This document shows, piece after piece, positions 1-5,016 of a DNA stretch of 5,016 nucleotides. The notes beneath the pieces are model-generated. The model was not told the origin of the DNA, searched no databases, and was given only the letters and a program-made list of their open reading frames with translations. Position 1 is the first letter of the stretch. The number at the start of each line of letters is the position of its first letter. The stretch comes from Oscillospiraceae bacterium (GTDB lineage Bacteria > Bacillota > Clostridia > Oscillospirales > Oscillospiraceae): the NCBI GenBank assembly GCA_016296635.1, contig JAEDIZ010000136.1, positions 1 to 5,016 of the forward strand, written 5' to 3'. The position numbers were made by a program, and so were the translations under genes.

Positions 1-306
1 CAGAAGCATCAATGCATCCTGCGCCTCCGGCACCTTTCTCGATGCCATGGAATGAAACGGCGCGGCGTCCGCCGCCGTAACCGAAACGCCGATAATATCA
101 AAAAGAATACCGATCAGAATGATTCCGATCAGCGCAGCAAACGCAAATACAATCGAAGCATCCTCCGCCAGTGCGGAGCAGACAAAGGACATGACTGCCG
201 AGATTGCGACAGTCAGAAAAAAGATCAGAATGATCCATTGATAATCGGGGCGCTTTTTCCGGCCGCCCTTTTTTGACAGGGACAAACGATCACCTTTTTT
301 ATTCAT
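1..306 (-). CDS. oapA: OLE-associated membrane protein OapA, N-terminal part (3' end cut by window)
   Basis: This is the membrane partner that anchors the large noncoding OLE RNA to the cell membrane as a ribonucleoprotein. The 102 visible codons are open to the window edge, so the C-terminus is missing. The N-terminus is strongly basic (about residues 3-20, rich in K and R). Two hydrophobic segments follow, roughly residues 24-46 (WIILIFFLTVAISAV...) and 52-74 (IVFAFAALIGIILIG...). After them comes a polar block, FDIIGVSVTAAD then PFHSMASRKVPEAQDA, which I recognise as the signature of OapA homologs. Full-length family members have about four membrane segments, so roughly half is present. 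The start at 306 is preferred over the ATG at 312 because GGGAA at 313-317 is then spaced 6 nt away. It lies just downstream of the OLE RNA on the same strand, the usual arrangement. The family name comes from remembered sequence and context, not a search. Confidence 0.86.
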   Translation of the reverse strand, partial: MNKKGDRLSLSKKGGRKKRPDYQWIILIFFLTVAISAVMSFVCSALAEDASIVFAFAALIGIILIGILFDIIGVSVTAADAAPFHSMASRKVPEAQDALMLL

Positions 307-312
307 ATTCAT

Positions 313-317
313 TTCCC
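313..317 (-). promoter_or_regulatory. Ribosome binding site of oapA
   Basis: GGGAA on the minus strand lies 6 nt before the ATG at 306 but directly abuts the in-frame ATG at 312. The spacing therefore favours the downstream ATG. The match to the anti-Shine-Dalgarno sequence is modest, so translation may be moderate or depend on structure at the end of the OLE transcript. Confidence 0.5.
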
Positions 318-354
318 GTATAAAGGAAAGCAAGGCGGCAAATATGGTTAATCT

Positions 355-963
355 TACGGCTTAGGTCGGGTTTGTTTTCCCCGGAAAGAACCTCCCGTCG
401 CCGGTTGAGGCGGTTTCCCTTTCATCTTTCTGCCGGTATGTTGCCAATACCGGTACCCGATTGCCACTTAGTCCGTACCGCAATCCCATATTTGCCCAGT
501 AACGACAGCCTAGGTGCTTTCCACGACAGCTGACTTCGGTCCTTATCCTCTTTTGCAAACAGTCTTTCAAGGAAATATCGCCCTGAACGCAAGGCCATGC
601 ATTCGAACGCATAGCTTTCCTCTCCCGACCTGCTCACGCAAGGCAGGCTACACTGCACACAGCGTTCACGGCATAAAGCCGGGTAGCACCGCAATGCAGG
701 TTCACATCCGGTATCGTACAAAGGTCGCGAACCGCAAAGGGAGTACGCCTCTGCACAATATCCGGTCTCCACAGCGACCGGGTCATGATCCTCATGCCAT
801 TGAGGCATGCCCGAGCACCGCAGGCGAAAATCGCCTTCCCCCAGCATCCACCCCAAACTGGGCGTAAGAAGCAGACACCACGGGCTTCACAGTTATGCCC
901 TTCAAAGGATTTTTAGGCCCTTCCCCGAAACCGAAAAGGCTGACTAGGATACTGCGCCATTGC
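355..963 (-). ncRNA. ole: OLE RNA (ornate, large, extremophilic RNA)
   Basis: OLE is a noncoding RNA of about 600 nt that binds OapA at the membrane. Other known partners are OapB and the L7Ae-like OapC/YbzF. In Bacillus halodurans it is linked to tolerance of short-chain alcohols and cold and to Mg2+ homeostasis. Here a region of about 610 nt lies between ispA and oapA, a position typical of OLE loci. It has no credible ORF: both strands carry only short overlapping frames without family resemblance. It is rich in local hairpins on the minus strand, including pairs 433-439/447-453 (7 bp), 594-600/609-615 (7 bp with one wobble), 629-633/643-647, 647-651/683-687 enclosing 669-672/678-681, 762-767/776-781, 793-798/804-809, 823-827/831-835 and 840-844/858-862. 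A promoter sits at 971-999. The 5' end is inferred from the promoter and the 3' end (near the CCTAAGCCG block at 357-365) from the family length, so each may be off by 10-20 nt. Confidence 0.9.
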
Positions 964-970
964 ATACATT

Positions 971-999
971 ACTATAGCACAAATTCCGTATATATACAA
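971..999 (-). promoter_or_regulatory. Sigma-A-type promoter driving OLE RNA
   Basis: On the minus strand the -35 box TTGTAT (999-994) is followed by exactly 17 nt and the -10 box TATAGT (976-971). The -10 is preceded by TGC at 979-977, giving an extended -10 element. The predicted transcription start is near 965-963, just before the structured region. The surrounding AT-rich sequence contrasts with the GC-richer RNA. The promoter lies downstream of the ispA terminator hairpin, so OLE RNA and probably oapA can be made independently of the upstream operon. Confidence 0.75.
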
Positions 1000-1035
1000 G
1001 CGAATATTCATAAAGTTTTTGTGAACTGAATAAAT

Positions 1036-1071
1036 AACCGGCATTTCCGGAGATGGACGGAAATGCCGGTT
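1036..1071 (-). terminator. Intrinsic terminator after ispA
   Basis: AACCGGCATTTCCG (1036-1049) and its perfect complement (1058-1071) form a 14-bp stem with an 8-nt loop. The hairpin begins 4 nt after the ispA stop codon. On the minus strand it is followed by TTATTTATTC, a broken but U-rich tail. The plus strand has no U-run after the hairpin, so the terminator should act on leftward transcription. The interrupted tail leaves room for some read-through into OLE. Confidence 0.8.
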
Positions 1072-1075
1072 CATA

Positions 1076-1945
1076 TCAGTATTCACGAATCGCGAGTTTA
1101 TTTGCCATACAGATCAGAAAATCCCGATCGTCGAAAGCATCCAGCGCGTCGATTGCCTTCTGTGTTTCCTTTTCAATCATCTGCGCGCATTTTCCGACGC
1201 CGTAAAGTAAAACGAAGGTACTCTTTTTTTCGTCCATATGCGTTGCTTTTCCGAGCTTTTCCGCATCACCGAGCACATCCAGCATATCGTCCCGGATCTG
1301 GAACGCAAGGCCGAGAGAATCCGCATAAGTTCCGGCAGCGGCCAGCTGATTCTCTGTTCCGTGCCCCGCGAGGACGCCAATGCAGCAGGCCGCACGGATC
1401 AGTGCTCCGGTTTTGAGCGCATGGATCGTCCAGATCTGTTCTTCTCCCAGATGTTTTCCTTCGCCCTCCAGATCCAACACCTGTCCGCCCACCATGCCGG
1501 TTTCGCCGGCGCAGACCGAAAGCACGGAAACAACATCGACGATGGTCTTAGCATCCGCATCGGCAGAAGCTGCGGTAGAGAATGCAGCCGTCAGCAGACC
1601 GTCACCCGCCAGTACCGCCATGGCTTCACCGAATACCTTGTGATTTGTCAGCCGACCGCGGCGGTAATCGTCATTGTCCATGCAGGGCAGATCGTCATGG
1701 ATCAGGCTATAGGTGTGGATCATTTCCAGCGCCGCGGCAAACGGAATCGCTTTTTCCCAGTCACCGCCGCAGACTCTGCAGAATTCAAGCACCAGGCATG
1801 GACGAATCCGCTTTCCGCCCGCAAGCAGGCTATATCGCATGGCGTCAAACAGTTTTCTCTGCGGCAGCTCTTCCGTAAATCTGCTTTCAAGATACGCCTC
1901 GACAGCAGATTTGTATTGATTCATTCTTTCAGAAAAATCATTCAT
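1076..1945 (-). CDS. ispA: Polyprenyl synthetase, farnesyl diphosphate synthase type
   Basis: It condenses isopentenyl diphosphate with dimethylallyl and geranyl diphosphate to make farnesyl diphosphate, the cytosolic precursor for undecaprenyl phosphate, quinones and other isoprenoids. The 289-residue length matches bacterial IspA. GGKRIRP (43-49) binds diphosphate. The first aspartate-rich motif is DDLPCMD (84-90), with the two-residue insertion typical of bacterial type II FPP synthases. The second is DDMLD (219-223). Tyr at 79, five residues before the first Asp of that motif, fits short-chain product control, and KKSTF follows the second motif as in the family. The ATG at 1945 is chosen over the one at 1978 because it has GGAG 10 nt upstream and gives the usual N-terminus. 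It overlaps the end of xseB by 8 nt, implying coupling. Geranylgeranyl synthase is a less likely alternative. Confidence 0.93.
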   Translation of the reverse strand: MNDFSERMNQYKSAVEAYLESRFTEELPQRKLFDAMRYSLLAGGKRIRPCLVLEFCRVCGGDWEKAIPFAAALEMIHTYSLIHDDLPCMDNDDYRRGRLTNHKVFGEAMAVLAGDGLLTAAFSTAASADADAKTIVDVVSVLSVCAGETGMVGGQVLDLEGEGKHLGEEQIWTIHALKTGALIRAACCIGVLAGHGTENQLAAAGTYADSLGLAFQIRDDMLDVLGDAEKLGKATHMDEKKSTFVLLYGVGKCAQMIEKETQKAIDALDAFDDRDFLICMANKLAIREY

Positions 1946-2171
1946 CTCGCGTATACTCCGTTTCTGCAGGTGTTCCATCCGCGGTTTTCATCAGTTTGAC
2001 AACTTCCAGCTCTGCATGATCCAACATGGCAGAGCAGTTTTTCACAAGCTCCGTTCCCTCGGAAAAGAGCGCCAGCGCCTGCTCAAGCGGCAGATCACCC
2101 TGCTCCATCTTCTTCACAATCTCATCAAGGCGCTGCATGGACTGTTCAAAACTTTTTGACTTTTCGCTCAT
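1938..2171 (-). CDS. xseB: Exodeoxyribonuclease VII small subunit
   Basis: This is the small subunit of exonuclease VII, which degrades single-stranded DNA to oligonucleotides in both directions without needing Mg2+. Several XseB chains assemble on each XseA. The 77-residue length is typical. The N-terminal helical hairpin carries the family pattern SFEQSMQRLDEIVKKMEQGD (7-26), followed by LPLEQALALFSEGTELVK (27-44) and a second amphipathic helix around 45-62. The acidic tail is likely disordered. Its ATG overlaps the xseA stop as ATGA (2168-2171), so translation of the two subunits is coupled, as expected for a complex needing excess small subunit. AGGAGG at 2179-2184 lies 7 nt before the start and is the strongest ribosome binding site in the window. 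Confidence 0.95.
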   Translation of the reverse strand: MSEKSKSFEQSMQRLDEIVKKMEQGDLPLEQALALFSEGTELVKNCSAMLDHAELEVVKLMKTADGTPAETEYTRDE

Positions 2172-3379
2172 GCCTTTTCCTCCTGTATTTCCTGTACCTG
2201 CGCCATCAGACTGCCTTTTTGCAGTCTGACCGATATCATTTCTCCGACCGCAGTATCCTCCGCAGCATGCAGAACGCTGCCGTCCTGCTTCATTGCGACG
2301 CTGTAACCCCGACCGAGTACGCGAAGCGGACTCATGGCATCGAGCTTTGCACTCAGCCGAACCAGCGTCTGTTTCTTTCTGTCCAAAATTGATTTTTGAC
2401 CGGCAATCAGCCGCGTGCTGCTGTAATCCAGCAGCATCCGTTTATCCTGCACATAACCAAGTGGACTCTGCATCACGCGCTTGGAAGAAATTGCAGCGAG
2501 CTGCTGCCGTGAAAGCTTCAGCTGCTTCTGCATCACCGCCAGCATGCGGTTTTGTACATTGAGCAGCATCTTCCGCAGATCCTGCTGATCCGGCGCAACA
2601 AGCTCCGCTGCATTGGAGGGCGTTGCCGCCCGGACATCCGCAACGAAATCGGAAATGGTCACGTCCGGTTCGTGACCGACTGCAGATACAACTGGCAGCT
2701 CGGAATCAAAAATCGCCCTTGCGACCCGTTCATCATTGAACGCCCAAAGGTCTTCCATGGAACCTCCGCCGCGGCCCGTGATGATCACATCTGCAACGTG
2801 ATATTTGTTTGCATATCGGATTGCTCCTGCGATCTCCGCAGGCGCTTCCTCTCCCTGCACGCGAACCGGCAGGATTTTAACCTTGCTCAAAGGATAGCGC
2901 CTGCCCAGGATACGAAGCATATCCATGATCGCTGCACCTGCCCCGGAGGTCACGATTGCAATGGTATGGGGATACGTCGGCAGCGGTTTCTTGATCGTCT
3001 TGTCAAACAGCCCCTCCGCCTGCAGCTTTTGCTTCAGCTGCTCAAAGGCAACATAGAGATCACCCACGCCGTCCGGCGTCATGGATTCGACATAGAGCTG
3101 ATAGGCGCCGTCCCGCGGAAAAACCGTGACTCTGCCCGCGGCGATGATCTTCATGCCGTTTTCCGGCCGGAAACGCAGACGCATGGCGCTGCCCTTAAAC
3201 ATGACGCAGCGCAGCGCACCATTCGTGTCCTTCATGGTGAAATAATGATGACCCGAGGGATAGACCTTATAGTTGCTCAGTTCGCCGCGGACGCAGATAC
3301 TGCCCAGAAGCTCGTCTCTGTCCATGATGAACTTGATATATTCATTGACCTGCGATACTTCCAGAATATTACGCTCCAT
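2168..3379 (-). CDS. xseA: Exodeoxyribonuclease VII large subunit
   Basis: This is the catalytic subunit of exonuclease VII, a cytosolic nuclease acting on single-stranded DNA in repair and recombination. The N-terminal OB fold (about residues 1-100) includes VNEYIKFIMDRDELLGSICV and the GHHYFTMKD strand. The catalytic domain follows, with GAAIMDML (Asp 153), GRGGGSMEDLWAFNDE (Arg 203) and VGHEPDVTISDFVADVRAAT (His 236, Asp 239). These correspond to residues shown to be essential in the E. coli enzyme. A helical region (about 263-350) that would carry XseB precedes the C-terminal segment with LGRGYS. The length of 403 aa is slightly shorter than E. coli XseA, with nothing missing. The ATG at 3379 is chosen over 3385 because AGGAG (3387-3391) is 7 nt away from it but only 1 nt from the latter. 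It overlaps the upstream gene by 11 nt and xseB by 4 nt. Confidence 0.96.
   Translation of the reverse strand: MERNILEVSQVNEYIKFIMDRDELLGSICVRGELSNYKVYPSGHHYFTMKDTNGALRCVMFKGSAMRLRFRPENGMKIIAAGRVTVFPRDGAYQLYVESMTPDGVGDLYVAFEQLKQKLQAEGLFDKTIKKPLPTYPHTIAIVTSGAGAAIMDMLRILGRRYPLSKVKILPVRVQGEEAPAEIAGAIRYANKYHVADVIITGRGGGSMEDLWAFNDERVARAIFDSELPVVSAVGHEPDVTISDFVADVRAATPSNAAELVAPDQQDLRKMLLNVQNRMLAVMQKQLKLSRQQLAAISSKRVMQSPLGYVQDKRMLLDYSSTRLIAGQKSILDRKKQTLVRLSAKLDAMSPLRVLGRGYSVAMKQDGSVLHAAEDTAVGEMISVRLQKGSLMAQVQEIQEEKA
2179..2184 (-). promoter_or_regulatory. Strong Shine-Dalgarno site of xseB
   Basis: A full AGGAGG lies inside the 3' end of xseA, 7 nt before the xseB ATG. It is the best consensus site in the window. 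Combined with the ATGA overlap, it should give high re-initiation and an excess of small over large subunit. Confidence 0.75.
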
Positions 3380-4301
3380 GTGCATTCTCCTGTAAATATG
3401 TCAGAACCGCAATGCCCATGGCATTATCTGTGGAAAACTGCGGCGTGCAGAAGATGGGAGAAAACTCCGCGCAGCGCGCACGAAGAAGCGAGTTGGATGC
3501 AACACCGCCGGAGAACACGATTTCAAAGCCCGGATACTGCCGCAGCGCTTCGCGCGTTACGGAAGCAATGCAAAGGCTGATACAGTTGAGCGTATATCTT
3601 GCCGTATCTGCCGGATTATGGCCGGCGCGGAAATAATCCTGCACCTTGTTCTGCACACCGGAGAAAGAAAACTCCAGCCCCTGCAGTTTTACGCGGAACT
3701 TATCAGAAGTTTCAGACTCGCCGCTCAATTTGTCGATGGCCTTTCCCGCTGGAAATGCCAGCCCGAGCATTTGTCCCGTCCGGTCAATGAGCTGACCGGC
3801 TGAAATATCCGATGTGCCGCCGATTCGCTGCGCCTTCACATTTCTTCCGTCCGGCTCCACCAGAAGAAGTTCCGTGGTTCCGCCGGAAAGGTGCCATGCA
3901 AGGTGCGGCTTTTCCATCAGATCCAGCCGTCCGGCAGACCACAAAGATGCCGCAATATGCCCCTGCTGATGGGAAAACGCATAAAACGGAACATCCAACA
4001 CCTTCGCAAGATTCTGCGCCTGCGACTGCCCGGCCAAAAAGCACGGCATATAGGAGCCTTCGACCGCGCGGGGTCTTGTGCTTGCCCCGACTGCGCTGAT
4101 CGGTTCATCCGTCCGGCTTTCAAACAGCTCCTCTACCAGCTCCGGCAGTTGACGGACATGATGGAACAGCGCATCCGCCTGCCGCAGTCCCAATTCCCCT
4201 TCGCGCACGGGCAAAAGGCGTGAGCAGTTTTTACCGCCCACGCCGTCAAAAATCGCCGTTGATGTCGTATAATTGCTGGTGTCAAATCCAAGCGCCGTCA
4301 T
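3369..4301 (-). CDS. TsaD/Kae1-like paralog (peptidase M22 family, function unassigned)
   Basis: The protein belongs to the ASKHA-fold family of TsaD (tRNA N6-threonylcarbamoyladenosine synthesis; older name O-sialoglycoprotein endopeptidase). Metal-site residues are kept: the HxxxH motif HQQGH (111-115) and an Asp in STDNAMGIA (292). Nucleotide-binding loops appear as FDTSNYTTS (6-14), SGGTTE (139-144) and GGVASN (265-270). GLAFPAGKAIDKL (180-192) matches the TsaD region usually ending in PGGP. At 310 aa it is shorter than genuine TsaD (about 340). It has FDTSNYTTS where TsaD has an ESSCDET-like motif, which points to a clostridial paralog rather than the tRNA-modifying enzyme. The ATG at 4301 overlaps the nusB stop as ATGA and has GAGG 10 nt upstream; a TTG at 4310 is less likely. 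It lies where folD sits in many related clusters. Its substrate is unknown. Confidence 0.83.
   Translation of the reverse strand: MTALGFDTSNYTTSTAIFDGVGGKNCSRLLPVREGELGLRQADALFHHVRQLPELVEELFESRTDEPISAVGASTRPRAVEGSYMPCFLAGQSQAQNLAKVLDVPFYAFSHQQGHIAASLWSAGRLDLMEKPHLAWHLSGGTTELLLVEPDGRNVKAQRIGGTSDISAGQLIDRTGQMLGLAFPAGKAIDKLSGESETSDKFRVKLQGLEFSFSGVQNKVQDYFRAGHNPADTARYTLNCISLCIASVTREALRQYPGFEIVFSGGVASNSLLRARCAEFSPIFCTPQFSTDNAMGIAVLTYLQENAHGA
3387..3391 (-). promoter_or_regulatory. Ribosome binding site deciding the xseA start
   Basis: AGGAG on the minus strand sits 7 nt before the ATG at 3379 and only 1 nt before the in-frame ATG at 3385. The shorter protein is therefore the better call. Confidence 0.65.
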
Positions 4302-4747
4302 TGCGGACAAACCTCACGGGCAAAGGCGCCGAGGATTCCGTTTACAAAGGAAACCACATCCTCATCCTCGTACTTGCGGGTCAGCTCGACCGCTTCATTG
4401 ATGGCAGCGCTGACGGGAGCATCTTCCACATGCAGGCACTCATACATACAGACCAGCATGATCGCCCGCGCGACCTTGGAGATCCGGTCAAGATGCCAAC
4501 CCACAGCAAATTTGCTGATATATCCGTCAAGGGTTTCCTGCTCTGCCTGAACACCGAGTACAACGCTGTTCAGATACTCCAGCTGCTTGCCGGTGGGTTT
4601 TTCAGCATAGATATCCGTTTCAGACTGAAGACTCGGATAGTAGGTTTCATCAAGAAGCGCCTGCAGTGCTTCTCCGGCCGTCAGATAGCCAAAATTCACC
4701 TCATATACAAGATGGCATGCAATCTCTCTCGCGTTTGATCTTGTCAT
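4298..4747 (-). CDS. nusB: Transcription antitermination factor NusB
   Basis: NusB binds boxA RNA together with ribosomal protein S10 (NusE) and supports antitermination on rRNA operons, acting on RNA polymerase in the cytosol. The 149-residue all-helical protein has the family N-terminus RSNAREIACHLVYEVNF (3-19), where the arginine-rich helix contacts boxA. The C-terminal signature is complete: ISKVARAIMLVCMYECL (89-105), PVSAAINEAVELTRKY (111-126) and VSFVNGILGAFAR (132-144). An AGAGGA site at 4754-4759 lies 6 nt before the ATG. The gene starts 39 nt after the Asp23-family gene and its stop overlaps the start of the TsaD-like gene, so it appears to be part of one operon. Nothing is truncated or unusual. 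Confidence 0.95.
   Translation of the reverse strand: MTRSNAREIACHLVYEVNFGYLTAGEALQALLDETYYPSLQSETDIYAEKPTGKQLEYLNSVVLGVQAEQETLDGYISKFAVGWHLDRISKVARAIMLVCMYECLHVEDAPVSAAINEAVELTRKYEDEDVVSFVNGILGAFAREVCPQ
4312..4315 (-). promoter_or_regulatory. Ribosome binding site of the TsaD-like gene
   Basis: GAGG inside the nusB 3' end lies 10 nt before the ATG at 4301, whose ATGA overlaps the nusB stop. The in-frame TTG at 4310 is only 1 nt from this site and is therefore rejected as the start. Confidence 0.5.
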
Positions 4748-4786
4748 TTTGCTTCCTCTGTTTCTCTTTCTTTCGTAATCTTCTGA

Positions 4787-5016
4787 TTATTTTTTGGACT
4801 CCTTGGGCAATGCAATCCCGCAGATGTTTACATTCACCTGGGAAACCGTCATGCCGGTCACAGATTCCACGCAGGCCTTTACATGCGACTGCACATTTTT
4901 TGCAAGCTCAAAAACCGGAACGCCGAATTTTGCCACCACATCGCAGTCGATACAGAGCGCATCATTTTCATCACCGGTCAGCCGGACGCCCTTTGCCAGC
5001 ATTTTCTTGCCGAGCA
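4787..5016 (-). CDS. Asp23/Gls24 family protein, C-terminal part (5' end cut by window)
   Basis: This is the C-terminal 75 residues of an Asp23/Gls24 (DUF322) protein. Members are small cytosolic or membrane-associated proteins linked to envelope stress, and Asp23 of Staphylococcus is tethered by AmaP. Visible family features are LGKKMLAKGVRLTGDEND, the strand DALCIDCDVVAKFGVPVFELAKNV (acidic and hydrophobic alternation) and SVTGMTVSQVNVNICGIAL near the end. The reading frame stays open to the window edge, so the ATG at 5002 is internal and not the start. It ends 39 nt before nusB, and this Asp23-nusB pairing is common in Bacillota. It is probably the YloU/YqhY-type housekeeping member rather than a stress-induced one. 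Confidence 0.9.
   Translation of the reverse strand, partial: LGKKMLAKGVRLTGDENDALCIDCDVVAKFGVPVFELAKNVQSHVKACVESVTGMTVSQVNVNICGIALPKESKK

Noticed and set aside
52..276. 74-residue plus-strand frame
   Set aside because: It is the antisense shadow of oapA; its K/R/D/N-rich composition is an artefact of reading hydrophobic codons backwards.
422..856. 144-residue open frame on the minus strand
   Set aside because: It lies fully inside the OLE RNA, is rich in Cys, Arg and Trp with no recognisable domain, and has no convincing ribosome binding site. Open frames of similar size occur on the other strand, as expected from stop-poor structured RNA.
514..867. 117-residue open frame on the plus strand
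   Set aside because: It is antisense to OLE RNA, has low-complexity basic composition, no family resemblance and runs against all other genes.
355..963. Group II intron, RNase P RNA or tmRNA as the identity of the structured region
   Set aside because: There is no intron-encoded protein or recognisable domain V, no RNase P core signature that I could see, and no tag-peptide frame or tRNA-like ends. Position beside oapA fits OLE far better.
1036..1071. Inverted repeat as a mobile-element end or operator
   Set aside because: It occurs once, directly after a stop codon, with a U-rich tail on the coding strand side, which is the pattern of an intrinsic terminator.
1238..1999. 253-residue plus-strand frame
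   Set aside because: It is antisense to ispA, which carries both aspartate-rich motifs; no independent coding evidence.
2552..3580. 342-residue plus-strand frame
   Set aside because: It is antisense to xseA and the end of the TsaD-like gene, which are supported by conserved motifs; the translation resembles no family.

Overview
The window reads as a housekeeping gene cluster from a low-to-mid GC Gram-positive anaerobe, most likely class Clostridia and possibly near the Oscillospiraceae. This rests on gene order, tight translational coupling with Shine-Dalgarno sites, an Asp23/Gls24 gene ahead of nusB, and a TsaD-like paralog of a type seen in Clostridia. I cannot name the species. Every supported gene lies on the minus strand, so transcription runs from right to left.

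From the right edge, in transcription order, the operon is: the C-terminal part of an Asp23/Gls24-family gene (4787-5016, cut by the window), nusB (4298-4747), a TsaD/Kae1-like paralog (3369-4301), xseA (2168-3379), xseB (1938-2171) and an ispA-type polyprenyl synthase (1076-1945). From nusB to ispA each gene overlaps the next by 4-11 nt. A perfect 14-bp hairpin (1036-1071) directly after the ispA stop looks like the operon's intrinsic terminator.

The roughly 730 nt left of ispA hold no credible protein gene. A well-formed promoter (TTGTAT, 17 nt, extended -10 TGCTATAGT at 971-999) is followed by about 600 nt that fold into many local hairpins. Next comes a small membrane-protein gene (1-306, cut by the window) with a basic N-terminus, two visible hydrophobic segments and a conserved-looking GVSVTAAD...PFHSMA block. 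Length, position next to ispA and this neighbour together identify the pair as OLE (ornate, large, extremophilic) RNA and its membrane partner OapA. OLE RNA is a large bacterial noncoding RNA that forms a membrane-bound ribonucleoprotein and has been linked to alcohol and cold tolerance and Mg2+ homeostasis in Bacillus (Halalkalibacterium) halodurans.

The cluster thus combines transcription antitermination (NusB), DNA repair (exonuclease VII), isoprenoid precursor synthesis (IspA) and a separately promoted OLE-OapA unit. The OLE unit is the notable content. It is a known class rather than a new system, but its biochemical role is still unclear and it would be missed by protein-only annotation.
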